Below, piece by piece: positions 43,931 to 52,667 of a stretch of 64,000 bases of DNA (its first letter is position 1; every line of letters starts with the position of its first letter). The notes under the pieces were generated by a model that ran no database searches, was not told the DNA's origin, and saw only the letters and a list, made by a program, of their open reading frames with translations. Made by a program: the position numbers and the translations under genes. The DNA comes from Corallococcus sp. NCRR (GTDB lineage Bacteria > Myxococcota > Myxococcia > Myxococcales > Myxococcaceae): assembly GCF_026965535.1 (NCBI RefSeq), contig NZ_CP114039.1:9345461-9409460 (forward strand). The letters run 5' to 3'.

Positions 43931-44215
43931 CTACTTACGGGTGTCGTCGGCCATCTGCTCCACGCTCGTGATCACCAGGGTCTTCTTGAAGAAGTCCACC
44001 ACGTATCTGGCGCGCCAACCCTCCACGCGCACAGCAGTAGCAATCTGCGGGCGAGGCACGACCGGATCCACCAGACGCGGTACGGGATAGCCGCGCACGG
44101 CGGCATCCGCCTTCACGGCTTGCTCCAGACGTTCACGAACAGCCTCGGGCAGCGCATCCAGCTTCGCCCGGGCGAAAGCGTCACAGGTGATGGGACAGAG
44201 GTCGTCGTACGGCAT
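43931..44215 (-). CDS. Hypothetical protein, 94 aa, next to ssrA
   Basis: The ATG at 44215 lies 29 bases downstream of the ssrA terminator stem, on the same strand as ssrA. The product is soluble, with a helical middle (KLDALPEAVRERLEQAVKAD) and an end reading EGWRARYVVDFFKKTLVITSVEQM. The final strand-like part loosely resembles small toxin folds such as RelE, but this is not enough for a call. An earlier GTG is possible. It forms the border between the island and the ssrA locus. Confidence 0.5.
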   Translation of the reverse strand: MPYDDLCPITCDAFARAKLDALPEAVRERLEQAVKADAAVRGYPVPRLVDPVVPRPQIATAVRVEGWRARYVVDFFKKTLVITSVEQMADDTRK

Positions 44216-44243
44216 CACGTTGCTCACGGTGGCTCCCGCCCAA

Positions 44244-44279
44244 AGAAAAAGCCTGGCAACCCGTACTGGATTGCCAGGC
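44244..44279 (-). terminator. Rho-independent terminator of ssrA
   Basis: On the minus strand GCCTGGCAA (44279-44271) pairs with TTGCCAGGC (44259-44251) and is followed by TTTTTC (44250-44245). It lies 8 bases after the tmRNA 3' end. The arms are the same as at 34035. Confidence 0.9.
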
Positions 44280-44286
44280 TTCACTG

Positions 44287-44647
44287 TGGAGGCGGAGGGA
44301 ATCGAACCCTCGTCCGAAAGCCGTCGGCTCTTCGACCCTACGTGCGTAGTCCGCGATTTGCTACGTCACCCGGGCTCCCACGGACGGGATCCCTGATGCC
44401 GGTCCTGGAAAGATCTCGTCACCTCGGGCCCAGGCACCCTTGGCGACCAGTCCGCATTATGACGGCCCATCCCTACCCCACGGACCGAGAGCAGGGGGAC
44501 CGCGCACTAGAGACTGCTAGTTAGGCAGCCAGCGCGAGCTCAACGTTGTCGTTGGCTTTTGTGTTGTTGTCGGAAGTTTTACGAGCACCCAACAAGCTCG
44601 GCACGCGTCTCGAACGTCATTGCCCCCGTCGAAGCCAGGTCGCCCCC
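44287..44647 (-). ncRNA. ssrA: tmRNA (ssrA)
   Basis: Transfer-messenger RNA, which rescues stalled ribosomes and tags the unfinished protein. The 5' end begins GGGGGCGACCTGGCTTCGAC (44647) and pairs through GGGGGCG with CGCCTCC at the 3' end. The T-arm GGGTTCGATTCCC is visible near the 3' end. The tag reading frame (44556-44521) encodes ANDNVELALAA followed by TAA, which fits myxobacterial tmRNA. CCA does not appear to be encoded at the 3' end. It is followed by a strong terminator and is divergent from the MDR oxidoreductase gene. Its 3' end forms the boundary of the accessory region, a common integration target. Confidence 0.95.
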
Positions 44648-44804
44648 GGTTCGATGTACGTCATGCGGCCCCATCTGCTCCGCACCCGTCCTACATTAAC
44701 CGCTGAACGCCCTCCGTCAATCCTCCTGAAGACGCGACGGCCGCTCCCGCATCATCCCCTCCCCTGCCTGCCCTCCAGGCAGCCCCTTTTCCGGAGGCAC
44801 ACCC

Positions 44805-45812
44805 ATGCAGGCGTATGAGCTCCACACCCCCACCGGCTCCTCCAGTTGGACCCTCGTGGAGACGCCCCAGCCCCAACCGGGCCCCGGCCAGACGCTCGTC
44901 CGCATCCACGCGGTCTCCGTCAACTACCGCGACCTCATCATCGCCCGCGGCACCTACCCCGGCCTCAAGCTCCCCCTCATCCCCTGCTCGGACGGCGCGG
45001 GTGAGGTCGTCGCCGTGGGCTCCGGCGTCACCCGCGTGAAGCCCGGCGACCGCGTCGCTCCCACCTTCTTCCAGGTGTGGACCGACGGCGAGCGCACCCC
45101 GGAGAAGGTCGCCCACGCGCTCGGCGGCAGCGTCCCCGGCGTCCTCGCGGAGTACGTCTGCCTGGACGCCGAAGGGCTGGTGCTCCTGCCGGACTGGCTC
45201 TCCTACGAGGAGGGCGCCACCCTCCCCTGCGCCGCCGTCACCGCCTGGAACGCGCTCGTCCCCCAGGGCGGCCTCAAGCGCGGCCAGACCGTGCTCGCGC
45301 AGGGCACCGGCGGCGTGTCCATCTTCGCCCTCCAGTTCGCCCACCACTTCGGGGCCCGCGTCCTCATCACCTCCAGCCAGGACGCCAAGCTCCAGCGCGC
45401 GAAACAGCTGGGCGCGCAGGGGCTCATCAACTACCGCACGACGCCGGACTGGGAGGAGGCCGTGCTCACCCTCACCGGCAACCAGGGCGTGGACCATGTG
45501 CTGGAGGTCGGCGGCGCGGGCACGCTGCCCCGCTCCATCCAGGCCACCAGGGAGGGCGGCCACATCGCGCTCATCGGGCTGCTCACCGGGGCTCCCGGCA
45601 AGCCGGACACCACGGCCACCGGCGCCAGACGCCTGCGCGTCGTCAGCACCTACGTGGGCAGCCGCGAGATGTTCGAGGACATGCTCAAGGCCATGACGCA
45701 GGAGAAGATCCGGCCCGTCATCGACCGCGCCTTCCCCTTCGCCCAGGCTCGCGAAGCGCTCCAGTACATGGAGTCCGGCGGCCACTTCGGGAAGATTGTC
45801 ATCACCGTCTGA
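44805..45812 (+). CDS. Zinc-less MDR-type NAD(P)-dependent oxidoreductase (quinone-oxidoreductase-like), 335 aa
   Basis: A cytoplasmic medium-chain dehydrogenase/reductase. The GroES-like N-terminal part has VNYRDLIIARG and PCSDGAGEVVAVGSGV. The Rossmann part contains GQTVLAQGTGGVSIFALQFA, with a modified glycine-rich nucleotide motif. The Cys ligands of zinc alcohol dehydrogenases are not evident. It probably reduces quinones or enones using NADPH. The ATG at 44805 follows TCCGGAGGCAC. Divergent from ssrA. Confidence 0.88.
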   Translation: MQAYELHTPTGSSSWTLVETPQPQPGPGQTLVRIHAVSVNYRDLIIARGTYPGLKLPLIPCSDGAGEVVAVGSGVTRVKPGDRVAPTFFQVWTDGERTPEKVAHALGGSVPGVLAEYVCLDAEGLVLLPDWLSYEEGATLPCAAVTAWNALVPQGGLKRGQTVLAQGTGGVSIFALQFAHHFGARVLITSSQDAKLQRAKQLGAQGLINYRTTPDWEEAVLTLTGNQGVDHVLEVGGAGTLPRSIQATREGGHIALIGLLTGAPGKPDTTATGARRLRVVSTYVGSREMFEDMLKAMTQEKIRPVIDRAFPFAQAREALQYMESGGHFGKIVITV

Positions 45813-45919
45813 GGCGACGCACTGGCGCGCAGGTGACAGGCGCCGTCAGAAAGCGTCCCACCTCGGGCCAACCTCCGGCGTAACGTCCCGCGCGTCCCCA
45901 GCACCGAAAGGGTCCGCGC

Positions 45920-47287
45920 ATGCGCCGCCTGTTGCCCCTCCTGCTGCTGCTCCTGATGCCGGTGCTCCCGGCCTCCGCGCAGCAGCAGCCTCCAGATGCC
46001 TCCCGCTTCTTCCCCTACACGCTGAACACCACGCGCCTGCCCAACGGGCTCACCGTGGTGCGCGTGCCGTTCAACTCGCCCGGCATCGTCGCGTACGTCA
46101 CCGCCGTGCGCGTGGGCTCGCGCAATGAGGTGGAGCCCGGCCGCACCGGCTTCGCCCACTTCTTCGAACACATGATGTTCAAGGGGACGAAGGCGAACCC
46201 GGAGGGCCAGCGCGAGCGCATCCTCGGCGGCTTCGGCTTCGACGACAACGCGTTCACCACCGACGACATCACCGTGTACCAGGTGTACGGCCCCACCGCC
46301 GGCCTGGAGAAGCTCATCGAGTTGGAGGCGGACCGCTTCCAGAACCTGGAGTACTCCGAGCCGGCCTTCCAGACGGAGGCGCTCGCCGTCCTGGGCGAGT
46401 ACCACAAGAACGCCGCGGGCCCGGACCTCAAGCTGGAGGAGGCCCTGGCGAAGACGGCCTTCACGCGCCACACGTACCAGCACACCACGCTGGGCTTCTA
46501 CGAAGACATCCAGGCGATGCCCAAGGCGTACGCGTACAGCCGCTCGTTCTTCGAGCGCTGGTACACGCCCGCCAACACCACCCTCTTCATCGTCGGTGAC
46601 TTCAACGACGCGCAGGTGGTCGCCCAGGTGACCAAGGCCTACGGCGGATGGCAGCGCCAGCCCACCAGCGTCAGCATCCCCACCGAGCCCCCGCAGACGA
46701 AGCAGCGCACCGTCCACGTGGACTGGCCGCAGCCCACGCAGCCGCGCCACGTGCTCGCGTGGCACACGCCCGCCGCCCGCGCGGACACGCCCGACGCCGC
46801 CATCCAGACCCTTCTCGCCGAGTACCTCGTGGGCGACACCAGCCCCGCGTACAAGGAGCTGGTGCTGGAGAAGCAGTACGTCGAGTCGCTCAACGTCTAC
46901 ACGACGCCGCACCGCGACCCGTACCTGTTCCCCATCGACGCCACCCTGCAGGACGAGAAGTTCCGCGCCGACGTGGACGCCGTGCTGCGCCGCGAGGTGA
47001 AGGCCGTGGCCGGCGCTCCGGTGGACGGCGCGCGCCTGAAGGCCATCCAGGACCACCTGCGCTACGGCCTCTTGATGGACCTGGAGACGCCGCGCGACGT
47101 GGCCATCGACCTGGCCCTCTACGCGGGCGTGATGGGCCGCCCCGACGCGCTCGCCAGCTATCTGAAGCAGTTGGGCAGCGTGACGCCCCAGCAGCTCACC
47201 CTGTTCGCGAGGAAGTACCTCGAGGACAAGAACCTCACCGTGCTCACCCTGACCCCCAAGGCCGTCTCCGCCGGAGGGACGCCGTGA
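45920..47287 (+). CDS. Secreted M16-family zinc protease, catalytic subunit, 455 aa
   Basis: Signal peptide 1-20 (LLLLLLMPVLPASA). The inverted zinc motif HFFEH (His80, Glu83, His84) plus a downstream Glu (ELEADRF) make a complete M16 active site. M16 enzymes degrade peptides inside a clam-like chamber formed by two halves. The next gene, overlapping by one base (TGATG), encodes a homologue without the motif, so the two probably form a heterodimer. It is periplasmic or surface located. Confidence 0.92.
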   Translation: MRRLLPLLLLLLMPVLPASAQQQPPDASRFFPYTLNTTRLPNGLTVVRVPFNSPGIVAYVTAVRVGSRNEVEPGRTGFAHFFEHMMFKGTKANPEGQRERILGGFGFDDNAFTTDDITVYQVYGPTAGLEKLIELEADRFQNLEYSEPAFQTEALAVLGEYHKNAAGPDLKLEEALAKTAFTRHTYQHTTLGFYEDIQAMPKAYAYSRSFFERWYTPANTTLFIVGDFNDAQVVAQVTKAYGGWQRQPTSVSIPTEPPQTKQRTVHVDWPQPTQPRHVLAWHTPAARADTPDAAIQTLLAEYLVGDTSPAYKELVLEKQYVESLNVYTTPHRDPYLFPIDATLQDEKFRADVDAVLRREVKAVAGAPVDGARLKAIQDHLRYGLLMDLETPRDVAIDLALYAGVMGRPDALASYLKQLGSVTPQQLTLFARKYLEDKNLTVLTLTPKAVSAGGTP

Positions 47288-48876
47288 TGAAGACCCGCGC
47301 TACCGTGTCGCTCGTCCTGGCCGCCGCGCTGTCGCTCGCCGCCTGCGCCCACCACAAGCCCGCCGAGGAACCGCCCCCGGCGCCCGCCCCCACGCCGCCG
47401 CCTCCCGAGCCGGGCTCGGTGCCCGCGGTGCCGCTGAACGAGCCGCCGCCGATGCACCTCGTCGTGCAGGCCCGGGCGGACACGCCCATCGTCAGCCTGC
47501 GGCTCGTCTTCCACACGGGCTCCATCGACGACCCGAAGGGCAAGGAGGGCCTCACCGCCCTCACCGCGAAGCTGATGGCGGAGGGCGGCACGCAGCAGCT
47601 CACCGCCGCGCAGCTCCTGGAAGCGCTCTACCCCATGGCCGCCGAGCTCAAGGTCGTCACCGACAAGGAGATGACCACCCTCTCCGGCCGCGTCCACCAG
47701 GACTTCCTGCCCTCGTTCCTGCTGCTCTTCACGGACACGCTGCTCCAGCCGCGCTTCGACCCCGCGGAGTTCGAGCGCCTGCGCGCCAACGCGCTCAATG
47801 CCGTGCGCAACGGCCTGCGCAGTGAAGACGACGAGACGCTCGGCAAGGTGGGCCTGGACGCGCTGCTTTACGCCGGGCACCCGTACGCCCACTACACCGG
47901 CGGCACCGTGCAGGGGCTCCAGTCCATCACCCTGGAGGACGTGAAGGCGCACGCGCGCCGCGTCTTCACGCAGGACCGGCTCGTCATCGGGCTCGCGGGT
48001 CCGGTGGACGCGAACCTCCAGCAGACCATGACGTCGCGCCTGAGCGCGCTGCCCGCCAAGGGCGCGCCCCGGGTGGAGCTGCCCACCGTGAAGTCCTCCG
48101 CGGGGCGCACGCTCATCCTCCAGAAGCCCACGCTCTCCACCGCCGTGAGCATGGGTTTCGTCACGCCGATGCGCCGGGGCGACCCGGACTTCTTCCCGGT
48201 GGCGTTCGCGCTGTCGAACCTGGGCGAGCACCGCCAGTTCATCGGCGTGCTCTTCAACGAGCTTCGCGAGCAGCGCGGCTTCAACTACGGCGACTACGCC
48301 TACGCCGAGCACTTCATCGAGGACCGGGGCAACGGCACCTTCAACCGCACCAACCTGGTGCGCACCCAGCAGGACGTGTCCATCTGGCTGCGCCCCGTGG
48401 TGCCCGCCAACGGCGTGTTCGCCACGCGCGGCGCGGTGTTCTTCCTGGAGCGCATGTCCAAGGAGCCCCTCACCCCGGAGCGCTTCGACCTGGTGCGCGG
48501 CTTCCTCCAGGGCTACACGCGCCTGTGGGAGCAGACCGACCAGCGGCGGCTGGGCTACGCCATCGACTCGCTCTACTACGGCACGCCGGACTTCCTGGAG
48601 GCCTACCGCTCCGCGCTGAAGACGATGACGCCGGAGTCCGTGCAGGCCGCCGTGAAGCGGCAGCTCTCGCCGGAGAAGCTGGCGTTCGTGTACGTCACGG
48701 AGGACGCGCAGGGGCTGGCGCAGAAGCTGAAGTCCGGCGCGCCTTCGCCCATCACCTACGCGTCACCCAAGCCGCCGGAGCTGCTCAAGCTGGATGAGCT
48801 CATCCTCCAGCAGAAGCTGCCGGTGCGCCCGGACGCCGTCCAGATTCTCCCGGCGGCGGAGTTCATGGAGCGCTGA
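47287..48876 (+). CDS. M16-family partner subunit lacking the zinc motif, lipoprotein, 529 aa
   Basis: Starts at ATG 47287 within the overlapping TGATG. Lipoprotein signal (ALSLAACAHH), then a Pro/Glu linker. The M16 fold is recognisable (SLRLVFHTGSIDDPKGKEGL, LMAEGGTQQL, ELREQRGFNYG), but HxxEH is replaced by ALTAKLM-type sequence, so it is probably catalytically inactive. The C-terminal RGFNYGDYAYAEH region corresponds to the substrate-binding R/Y motif. It would pair with the upstream catalytic subunit and anchor it to a membrane. Confidence 0.9.
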   Translation: MKTRATVSLVLAAALSLAACAHHKPAEEPPPAPAPTPPPPEPGSVPAVPLNEPPPMHLVVQARADTPIVSLRLVFHTGSIDDPKGKEGLTALTAKLMAEGGTQQLTAAQLLEALYPMAAELKVVTDKEMTTLSGRVHQDFLPSFLLLFTDTLLQPRFDPAEFERLRANALNAVRNGLRSEDDETLGKVGLDALLYAGHPYAHYTGGTVQGLQSITLEDVKAHARRVFTQDRLVIGLAGPVDANLQQTMTSRLSALPAKGAPRVELPTVKSSAGRTLILQKPTLSTAVSMGFVTPMRRGDPDFFPVAFALSNLGEHRQFIGVLFNELREQRGFNYGDYAYAEHFIEDRGNGTFNRTNLVRTQQDVSIWLRPVVPANGVFATRGAVFFLERMSKEPLTPERFDLVRGFLQGYTRLWEQTDQRRLGYAIDSLYYGTPDFLEAYRSALKTMTPESVQAAVKRQLSPEKLAFVYVTEDAQGLAQKLKSGAPSPITYASPKPPELLKLDELILQQKLPVRPDAVQILPAAEFMER

Positions 48877-48897
48877 CGACCGCGCCCCTTCCGGCGC

Positions 48898-49911
48898 TCA
48901 GGGGTTTTCCGGCAACGCCGTCCACACGCCGCGAAAGCGCTTGAGCGCCGGATCCTTTTGGCGCTTGCACTCCACGCCGTCCACCCGCACGGTGCCGTCG
49001 TCGCTGAGCAGCAGGATGTCCTCCGACGTGTCGGGCGTGAAGAACGCCTCCGGGTTCACGCCGGACAGGTCCACCGACGTCACCGGCACTGGAGCGTCGT
49101 CCCCGCCCTTCCAGGTGAACAGGCGCGACTTCGCCTCGGAGGAGGTGGCCCCCGCCATGATGAGGTAGCGCCCCCGCCACGACGACAGCGAGCGGATGCC
49201 CAGCCCACCCAGCTCCAGCAGATGGGGCTCCCCGAAGCGCGCGGACGCGCCGTCGCGCACCACCGCCTCCGGGTTCAGGAGCGGCACCACCAGCGCCTTG
49301 CCCTGCGTCAGCGGGCTCCGGAAGCCAATCAGCATCCCGGGCGCGTCCAGCATCGCCGTCATGCCCTCGATGTTGAGGCCACCGGGCTCCTTGGGCGGCA
49401 GCGGCTCCGCCCGAGCGAGCCCGTACGGCGCGAGCCGGGCGTCCGCGAGCAGGTCCTCTAGCAGCTGCGTGTACGGCTGCCCCACGAGTTGCACGTGCTC
49501 GGGGTCCTCCACGCCGGTGGCGAAGAAGCGCAGGCGCGCGGGCTGCTTCTTGCCGGCGCTGTTGCGGCCGTGCGACGTGAGCCAGAAGGCCAGGTTGCCC
49601 AGCCGCGAGCCCGCTTCGATGTCCGTCTCCGGCGGCTTCTTCTTCACCGGCAATTCGAGCGACGGAGACAGGTCCACCGTGCGCAGCGGACGTCCGCCCT
49701 TCCGCGCATCGTAGACGCGCAGGATGTTGTCCTCGTCGTCCGCCACCACGAACAGGCCGTGGCCCAGCTCCACCGCGCCGGACGCGTCACAGCTGCCTTC
49801 GAAGACGACCGTGTTCGCGGGCGCGGCGGGCAGCGCGTCTCGCCGCACGTTCGCCTCGCGGGTGCCACAGCCCGCGACCAGGACACATCCCCACAGGAGC
49901 CACCGGTTCAT
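48898..49911 (-). CDS. DUF3616-type lipoprotein, 337 aa
   Basis: Lipoprotein signal (LLWGCVLVAGCG) from ATG 49911. The mature part begins with VFEGSCDASGAVELGHGLFVVADDEDNILRVYD (outline: EGSCDASGA and VADDEDN), the start of DUF3616, probably a beta-propeller-like domain. Asp/Gly-rich turns recur. Function unknown. Convergent with the M16 pair; divergent from the OmpA-family gene. Confidence 0.8.
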   Translation of the reverse strand: MNRWLLWGCVLVAGCGTREANVRRDALPAAPANTVVFEGSCDASGAVELGHGLFVVADDEDNILRVYDARKGGRPLRTVDLSPSLELPVKKKPPETDIEAGSRLGNLAFWLTSHGRNSAGKKQPARLRFFATGVEDPEHVQLVGQPYTQLLEDLLADARLAPYGLARAEPLPPKEPGGLNIEGMTAMLDAPGMLIGFRSPLTQGKALVVPLLNPEAVVRDGASARFGEPHLLELGGLGIRSLSSWRGRYLIMAGATSSEAKSRLFTWKGGDDAPVPVTSVDLSGVNPEAFFTPDTSEDILLLSDDGTVRVDGVECKRQKDPALKRFRGVWTALPENP

Positions 49912-50033
49912 GGCCCTTCTTCTCGCTGCTCGCACGGCGTCACGCGCGCCGGGAAACCGGAGGCCCCTCGTGAAATGTGTCGTAAGCAACAAGACACGCG
50001 GCGGATCCGAAGGGCTCGGGGTTTGTAGAAATG

Positions 50034-50054
50034 GCATGAGGCTGTAGCTCATGC
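50034..50054. promoter_or_regulatory. Inverted repeat upstream of the OmpA-family gene
   Basis: GCATGAG (50034-50040) and CTCATGC (50048-50054) flank a 7-base spacer, 57 bases upstream of the start at 50111. It could be an operator or a hairpin in the leader. Confidence 0.35.
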
Positions 50055-50110
50055 ACTTCCGGGGGTGGGTTTTCTTCCGGCGGGGGGAGGTGGGTGCTAA
50101 GAGCCTCAGG

Positions 50111-51961
50111 ATGCAATGCCCCGACTCCCACCCTTCATGGAGCCGGTCCGCGTGCGGCGCGGCCCTGCGACTCGCGGTCCTGGGCCTGCTGCTCACCACG
50201 GCAGCGGCCCACGCCCAGCCAGACCCCTTCTCCCGAGGCTTCGACGCCGTCCCGGTGAAACCGACGGCCGCGCAGTCCAGCGGCATCGGGCTGGAAGGCG
50301 CCACCGTGGAACCGGTGGGCAGCTACCGGGGCGCGCTGCTCTTCGACTTCAACTGGCGCATCCTCGCGCTCAAGCTGGGTGACGAGAAGCTGGGGAACCT
50401 GCTGCCGTACCGGCTGGACGCGCACCTGCTGTTCTCCTACCAGTTGCTGGAGCGGTTGGAGCTGGGCGTGGACCTGCCCGTCACGCTCATCCAGGGCGAC
50501 AACTTCTCGCTCCTGGGCGACGCGCTGAACTCGCCGGACTTCCCCGGCGCCGCGGGCGTCAGCGGCACCACGCTGGGCGACATCCGCGTGCTGCCTCGCG
50601 TGAGCCTCTTGAACCCGGACCGCTTCCCGCTGGGGCTCGCGCTCGTCACCGAGGTGCGGCTGCCCACCGGCAGCGCGCGGAGCTTCACGGGTGAGAGCGG
50701 CGTGGTGTTCGCCCCGCGCCTGGCCCTGGAGAAGCGGCTGGGGCCCGTGCGCGTCCTGGGCAACGCGGGCGTGCTGGTGCGCCCCGCGGCGCAGTACCTC
50801 AACCTGCGCGTGGACGACGAGCTGACGCTGGGCGCGGGCGGCATCGTGGACCTGCCGGACATCAGCCGGCTGCGCGAGGTGAAGGCCACCGCGGAGATGC
50901 ACTTGCGCACGCCGCTGGCGCGCCCCTTCAACTTCGACCAGGCGGATTCGCTCAAGTCGCCGTGGGAGCTGCTGGTGGGCGCCCGCGCCAAGGTGTGGGG
51001 CGACTGGGGCGTGGAGCTGGACGTGGGCCGCGGCCTCAACGTCACCACCGGCTACGGCCGCGAGGCCCTGCGGGTGATGTTCGCCGTGCGCTACGACAAG
51101 ACCTTCAAGGACGAGGGCCCGGACTCCGACGGCGACGGCGTGCCCGACGTGCGCGACCGCTGCCCCACGCAGCCCGAGGACAAGGACGACTTCGAGGACT
51201 TCGACGGCTGCCCGGATCCGGACAACGACGGCGACGGCGTGGCGGACGGCGATGACATGTGCCCCGGCAAGCCCGGCCCGAAGGAGAACAAGGGCTGCCC
51301 GGTGGAGGAGAAGGACACCGACGGCGACGGCGTCATCGACCCGCTGGACAAGTGCGTCACGGTGCCCGGCCTGAAGGACTTCGACGGCTGCCCGGACACG
51401 GACTTCGACGAGATTCCGGACGGCGAGGACGACTGCCCCGACGTGGCCGGCCCGCCGGAGAACAATGGCTGCCCGTACGACGCTCCGCCCTACGTGGTGG
51501 TGGAGTCGGACCGCATCCGCATCAAGGGCAACATCCTCTTCGAGACGGGCTCCGCGGTCATCCAGAAGCAGTCGTACCCGCTGCTCGACGAGGTGGCGAC
51601 GGTGCTCGCCAAGAACCCGACGCTGGGCCCCGTGCAGATTGAAGGGCACACGGACAACAAGGGTTCGCGCGCGCTCAACATGGACCTGTCCAACCGTCGC
51701 GCGAAGTCGGTGCTCGAGTACCTGACGAAGAAGGGCATCGACCGCAAGCGCCTCACGTCGCAGGGCTTCGGGTTCGACCGGCCCATCGCCACCAACGACA
51801 CGGCGCTCGGCCGCGCGAAGAACCGGCGCGTGGACTTCAAGCTGGTGAAGTCGGAGCTCGAGACCGGCCCGAAGGAGACCATCGTCCCCCACGGCCAGCC
51901 GCCGCCGCCCGGCACCGAGCCGGTGCCCGGACCGGGTGCGCCGCCCGCGGACAAGAAGTAG
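50111..51961 (+). CDS. OmpA-family outer-membrane protein with thrombospondin type 3-like repeats, 616 aa
   Basis: Signal peptide about 1-37 (LLLTTAAAHA). The N-terminal 300 residues form a beta-rich, probably barrel-like domain. They are followed by Asp-rich calcium-binding repeats (DSDGDGVPDVRDRCP, DNDGDGVADGDDMCP) and then an OmpA C-terminal peptidoglycan-binding domain (ILFETGSAVIQ, VQIEGHTDNKG, NRRAKSVLEYL). It should link the outer membrane to the cell wall. A Pro/Gly tail ends the protein. A perfect 11-bp hairpin terminator follows at 51972. Confidence 0.92.
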   Translation: MQCPDSHPSWSRSACGAALRLAVLGLLLTTAAAHAQPDPFSRGFDAVPVKPTAAQSSGIGLEGATVEPVGSYRGALLFDFNWRILALKLGDEKLGNLLPYRLDAHLLFSYQLLERLELGVDLPVTLIQGDNFSLLGDALNSPDFPGAAGVSGTTLGDIRVLPRVSLLNPDRFPLGLALVTEVRLPTGSARSFTGESGVVFAPRLALEKRLGPVRVLGNAGVLVRPAAQYLNLRVDDELTLGAGGIVDLPDISRLREVKATAEMHLRTPLARPFNFDQADSLKSPWELLVGARAKVWGDWGVELDVGRGLNVTTGYGREALRVMFAVRYDKTFKDEGPDSDGDGVPDVRDRCPTQPEDKDDFEDFDGCPDPDNDGDGVADGDDMCPGKPGPKENKGCPVEEKDTDGDGVIDPLDKCVTVPGLKDFDGCPDTDFDEIPDGEDDCPDVAGPPENNGCPYDAPPYVVVESDRIRIKGNILFETGSAVIQKQSYPLLDEVATVLAKNPTLGPVQIEGHTDNKGSRALNMDLSNRRAKSVLEYLTKKGIDRKRLTSQGFGFDRPIATNDTALGRAKNRRVDFKLVKSELETGPKETIVPHGQPPPPGTEPVPGPGAPPADKK

Positions 51962-51971
51962 CCCCGTGTTT

Positions 51972-51998
51972 GGGACGGCCCGACTCACGGGCCGTCCC
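51972..51998. terminator. Hairpin terminator between convergent genes
   Basis: GGGACGGCCCG (51972-51982) and CGGGCCGTCCC (51988-51998) pair perfectly around the loop ACTCA. It lies between the OmpA-family and FBP-domain genes and could serve both. Confidence 0.75.
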
Positions 51999-52006
51999 GC
52001 GCGTCC

Positions 52007-52474
52007 TCAGGCGTCCGGGTTCCCGTCGATGCCCAGGGCCTCTTTCGCGAAGCGGGCCATGCGCTCGACGAGCCTCTTGTTGTTGTCGAGGACGCTCTGA
52101 CCCGCGCGGTTCGTCACGGCCTCCAGCCGCTCGCCGCAGCGCAGGTCCAGGCAGAGGTTCGTGCCCACCCTGCGCTTCGAGTTGGCATCCGTGGTGAGCA
52201 GCCCCACGTCCGCCCCGGTGGAGGTGTGGCACCACTCGCACATGTGGGGCGACGCCGGGTCCCCCTGCTGATCACGCCGGAAGGCGATGCCCGTGGGCCG
52301 CTTGCTGCCAGGGGCGGTGAACACCAGGAAGACGCGCACGCCGTAGGGGTCGACCCACGCGAGGTAGTCCCGGACGAAGAGCGGGAACCGGGTGTCCTTC
52401 GGCAGCTCGACGAACTTGCGGTCCCGGGGGCGGAACGCGTCCAGGAACTCTTTCTCGGTCTCGATGAGGAACAT
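52007..52474 (-). CDS. FBP-domain (treble-clef zinc finger) protein, 155 aa
   Basis: A small cytoplasmic protein. The C-terminal half has MCEWCH and LCLDLRCGERL, the zinc ligands of the FBP C-terminal treble-clef domain found in EF-G-binding (FusB-like) proteins. It may bind elongation factor G and protect translation from inhibitors. The family match is good but the activity is unverified. Confidence 0.82.
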   Translation of the reverse strand: MFLIETEKEFLDAFRPRDRKFVELPKDTRFPLFVRDYLAWVDPYGVRVFLVFTAPGSKRPTGIAFRRDQQGDPASPHMCEWCHTSTGADVGLLTTDANSKRRVGTNLCLDLRCGERLEAVTNRAGQSVLDNNKRLVERMARFAKEALGIDGNPDA

Positions 52475-52667
52475 GGGTGACTGGATAATCTAGCGCGCCC
52501 TCCGGTTCCTGACCGCACGGCCCCTGCCCTGGCGGCCTGTCAGGGTGGCAGGCACTCAAGAACAGCCTGAACGTGCTTCAGCCTGATTTTGGCCAACCCC
52601 CACGGCCACTGGGTGGGAATCACCACCGTCTCCAGCTTGGCGGGCCACTCGTGTTCCGAGGACCCCC

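Noticed and set aside
43931..44287. Possible duplicated ssrA 3' end (att site) for an integrative element
   Set aside because: Only one copy of the tmRNA 3' sequence was found by eye, and no integrase gene is present.
43881..44524. C-terminal continuation of the IS630 frame across the ssrA region
   Set aside because: It crosses the tmRNA antisense and its terminator, and the right inverted repeat of the element ends at 43854.
51100..51480. Tandem DNA repeats in the OmpA-family gene
   Set aside because: They encode Asp-rich calcium-binding repeats; the DNA similarity follows from the protein repeats.
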